8,670 nt of DNA from contig DAOWOP010000108.1 in assembly GCA_030642005.1 (NCBI GenBank), positions 1-8,670 of the forward strand, given 5' to 3'. This stretch comes from Planctomycetales bacterium. GTDB lineage: Bacteria > Planctomycetota > Phycisphaerae > SM23-33. Every line of letters begins with the position of its first letter. Position 1 is the stretch's first letter. The translations under genes and the position numbers were made by a program. The notes beneath the pieces were generated by a model that saw nothing but the letters and a program-made list of their open reading frames with translations, was not told the DNA's origin and ran no database searches. Shown in pieces: positions 7,321-8,670 of the stretch.

Positions 7321-8463
7321 TTATGTTTGCGGGAACCATTGCAATACACCTTTCTTCCCCGGATGAGCGGCCCCTTCATTTTCGAGCCAATAAAACGCCA
7401 CTTTTATTGGCATTTTTAACTTTTGGGCAATCTCAAATGAGATTCTCCAAGAGTCGTTTGCTGAATAGCCTCCTACAGAAATGCCTAATTCTTGAATCGG
7501 AGTAAAACCTTCGTTCGTTTTTGTGCCTTCTACCACCCTAACCCAACTTCGCAACTGTGGGAGTCGTATTCCCCGCCGCCAGGCCTTTTCGACGGCTGTA
7601 TGTACCAACCCCTTCCATTTACGGAATTTCGTTTCCGCCACTTGGCCTTCAACGCTCCCCGTAAAACTGAGACTTTCTGGATTACGCGGGTCGAGTTTGA
7701 TTACATCGTGCAAATCTTGAGATCCTGACTCATCTTTGTCTCGTGTTGAAACAGTATCTTTCTCACCTCTACCAATTCCAATTTTTTGGATAAACTTGGC
7801 CGCTTCTTCTTTAGAAACGGAATAACCTTCCTCTTTTACCGATTGAACGAGCGCATCCGCTAAACTGATTAATGGATTCTGTTGGGCTAGTTTACGCGCC
7901 TCAGGAAAGCGTCTTTCCATGGCCTTTTCTACTTGCGTTAAATCCAGAAGGTCCTTAGCCTTAAGTTTCGCTTCGCCGCTTTTGATTGATGACTTACCCA
8001 AGAACATCTGGAGTGTATCTTCGATTTCATCTACGTCGTCTTTCAAAAGGTCTAAAGTCTTGAAGCATTTGTCGCTAAATTCCCCCCGCGTTAGTGGATA
8101 GTAGAATTTCCACACACAACCGTCTGTGATTATGCAGAAATCAGAAGACATATTAGTATTGTAATCTCGCAACTGACGCTCAATTTCTCTTAAGTTAATC
8201 TCGATCTTCCCCAAGGCCTTAACCTCAATGAATACAGACGGCTGGCGAGGTGTTAGAAATAGCGCAATATCCACCTTCTTTTTGTTTTCCTCAGGAAGAG
8301 TTGCAAATTCGGTATTAACTTCCTTAGGATTCCATATATTCCATTGTAATTTTTGCAGAACCCTCGCTACCAGCGACAAACGAACATGTTCTTCGTTTGC
8401 GTAAACCTGATTCTGCAACTTAGACCGAATGTCGAGTAAGGCTTCTTTCAAGGTTTCTTCCAT
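7321..8463 (-). CDS. stand-alone nuclease-like protein with type I restriction HsdR N-terminal domain
   Basis: This 380-residue protein resembles the N-terminal endonuclease domain of type I restriction R subunits (HSDR_N type) in its first 150 or so residues. A PD-(D/E)XK site is readable: E25 in the leading helix, D65 in K-V-D-I-A-L, E80 and K82 in F-I-E-V-K, and the Q-L-R-D-Y helix (97-101). The helicase motor of HsdR is absent and no HsdM or HsdS gene is in the window. Residues about 150-255 are charged and partly linker-like. Residues about 265-380 form a separate domain I do not recognise, with G-I-S-V-G-G-Y-S-A-N-D-S-W (327-339), A-F-Y-W-L-E-N (356-362) and H-P-G-K-K-G (367-372). GGAG sits 7 bases before the start. 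Base composition is much lower in GC than carB (hand count 20 of 60 at 8281-8340 against 40 of 60 at 5221-5280), which suggests horizontal transfer. A defence or DNA-processing role is possible but unproven. Confidence 0.75.
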   Translation of the reverse strand: MEETLKEALLDIRSKLQNQVYANEEHVRLSLVARVLQKLQWNIWNPKEVNTEFATLPEENKKKVDIALFLTPRQPSVFIEVKALGKIEINLREIERQLRDYNTNMSSDFCIITDGCVWKFYYPLTRGEFSDKCFKTLDLLKDDVDEIEDTLQMFLGKSSIKSGEAKLKAKDLLDLTQVEKAMERRFPEARKLAQQNPLISLADALVQSVKEEGYSVSKEEAAKFIQKIGIGRGEKDTVSTRDKDESGSQDLHDVIKLDPRNPESLSFTGSVEGQVAETKFRKWKGLVHTAVEKAWRRGIRLPQLRSWVRVVEGTKTNEGFTPIQELGISVGGYSANDSWRISFEIAQKLKMPIKVAFYWLENEGAAHPGKKGVLQWFPQT

Positions 8464-8470
8464 CGTTATG

Positions 8471-8485
8471 CTCCAGTCTTTTATA
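8471..8485 (-). promoter_or_regulatory. ribosome binding site and possible -10 box for the nuclease-like gene
   Basis: On the minus strand GGAG (8471-8474) lies 7 bases before the ATG at 8463, a good ribosome binding site. A TATAAA hexamer (8480-8485) just upstream could be a -10 box, but no convincing -35 box is seen at 16-18 bases and the leader would be very short, so the promoter part is weak. Confidence 0.35.
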
Positions 8486-8542
8486 CACTCAAACTAACCG
8501 ATTTTGATAAGCCCGTAGGGCTGGCGGACTGTGCAACCGGAA

Positions 8543-8583
8543 ACATGCTTTACACTTTGTACCGGGCACATGGTTTACACTTT
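8543..8583 (+). repeat. two direct copies of a 16-base ACATGSTTTACACTTT repeat, 25-base period
   Basis: ACATGCTTTACACTTT (8543-8558) and ACATGGTTTACACTTT (8568-8583) differ at one base and start 25 bases apart, so they face the same side of the helix to within about half a turn. This spacing fits paired protein-binding sites, such as transposase sites at an element end or a regulator's operator. Confidence 0.7.
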
Positions 8584-8598
8584 TTCATAGGTTCACGT

Positions 8599-8645
8599 AA
8601 CCGTCTGGAGGCCCTGGAGCGTAGCGGAAGGGCCTCCAGACGGTT
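8599..8645. repeat. perfect 16-bp inverted repeat with 15-base loop
   Basis: AACCGTCTGGAGGCCC (8599-8614) is the exact reverse complement of GGGCCTCCAGACGGTT (8630-8645), with TGGAGCGTAGCGGAA as the loop. The stem is GC-rich and would be very stable in RNA or as a cruciform. No T-run follows on the + strand (TCGACAATCG), so it is not an obvious intrinsic terminator in that direction. It could be a REP-like interspersed repeat, part of an element end, or a terminator with weak tails. Confidence 0.75.
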
Positions 8646-8670
8646 CGACAATCGACACCCCGGCACGAAC

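Larger units (their letters stand above)
8528..8670. mobile_element. possible end of an insertion element (transposase not in window)
   Basis: This stretch has no gene. It contains two spaced TTTACACTTT-bearing repeats followed by a long perfect hairpin and then runs off the window. Repeated TTTACAC-type motifs of this kind resemble the ends of IS481-like transposons as I remember them, which is recollection and not a search. No transposase, matching opposite end or target duplication can be seen here, so the call and its limits are tentative. Confidence 0.28.

Noticed and set aside
7307..7339. Longer carB start 11 residues upstream
   Set aside because: It overlaps the nuclease gene, lacks the well-placed AGAGG, and the family normally begins at the Met-Pro-Lys type N-terminus at 7306.
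8510..8522. Short hairpin AGCCC-gta-GGGCT upstream of the nuclease gene
   Set aside because: A five-pair stem with no T-run is too small to separate from chance in this composition.
8543..8583. CRISPR-like array
   Set aside because: There are only two short copies with a 9-base gap, no spacer-length intervals and no cas genes.

Overview
The window looks like a piece of a GC-rich bacterial chromosome. The gene mix resembles environmental Planctomycetota/PVC-type genomes: a Gfo/Idh/MocA oxidoreductase, several small hydrolases in an unfamiliar operon, and a bacterial carB. That taxonomic guess is inference, because the window contains no rRNA or other marker that would settle it.

Left part (1-4057, + strand): one tightly packed operon of five genes. 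They are the 3' end of a Gfo/Idh/MocA-family oxidoreductase, two tandem amidohydrolase-2 paralogues, a two-domain protein joining an AAC(3)-type N-acetyltransferase to a TIM barrel of the sugar-phosphate isomerase/epimerase type, and a cyclase/kynurenine-formamidase-like protein. Spacing is 7 bases, then ATGA overlap, ATGA overlap, then a 19-base overlap, so the products are very likely made together. The notable point is that three of the four downstream proteins carry a recognisable metal-enzyme fold whose ligand residues are partly replaced. The second amidohydrolase and the acetyltransferase domain keep their catalytic motifs. I do not recognise this gene set as a characterised pathway. 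The enzyme classes suggest oxidation, hydrolysis and N-acetylation of a polyol, amino-sugar or cyclitol-like small molecule.

Middle (4106-7306, - strand): carB, the large subunit of carbamoyl-phosphate synthase, complete and apparently normal, converging on the operon. An imperfect inverted repeat lies between the two 3' ends. carA is not next to it in this window.

Right part (7321-8670): immediately upstream of carB on the same strand is a visibly AT-richer gene for a stand-alone nuclease-like protein with an HsdR N-terminal-type PD-(D/E)XK domain and an unrecognised C-terminal domain. Beyond its start are two spaced copies of a 16-base repeat containing TTTACACTTT, then a perfect 16-bp inverted repeat with a 15-base loop. 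This looks like the edge of a mobile element or a terminator-like repeat unit. The AT-rich gene and the repeat edge together suggest that the right end is acquired DNA placed next to the core gene carB.
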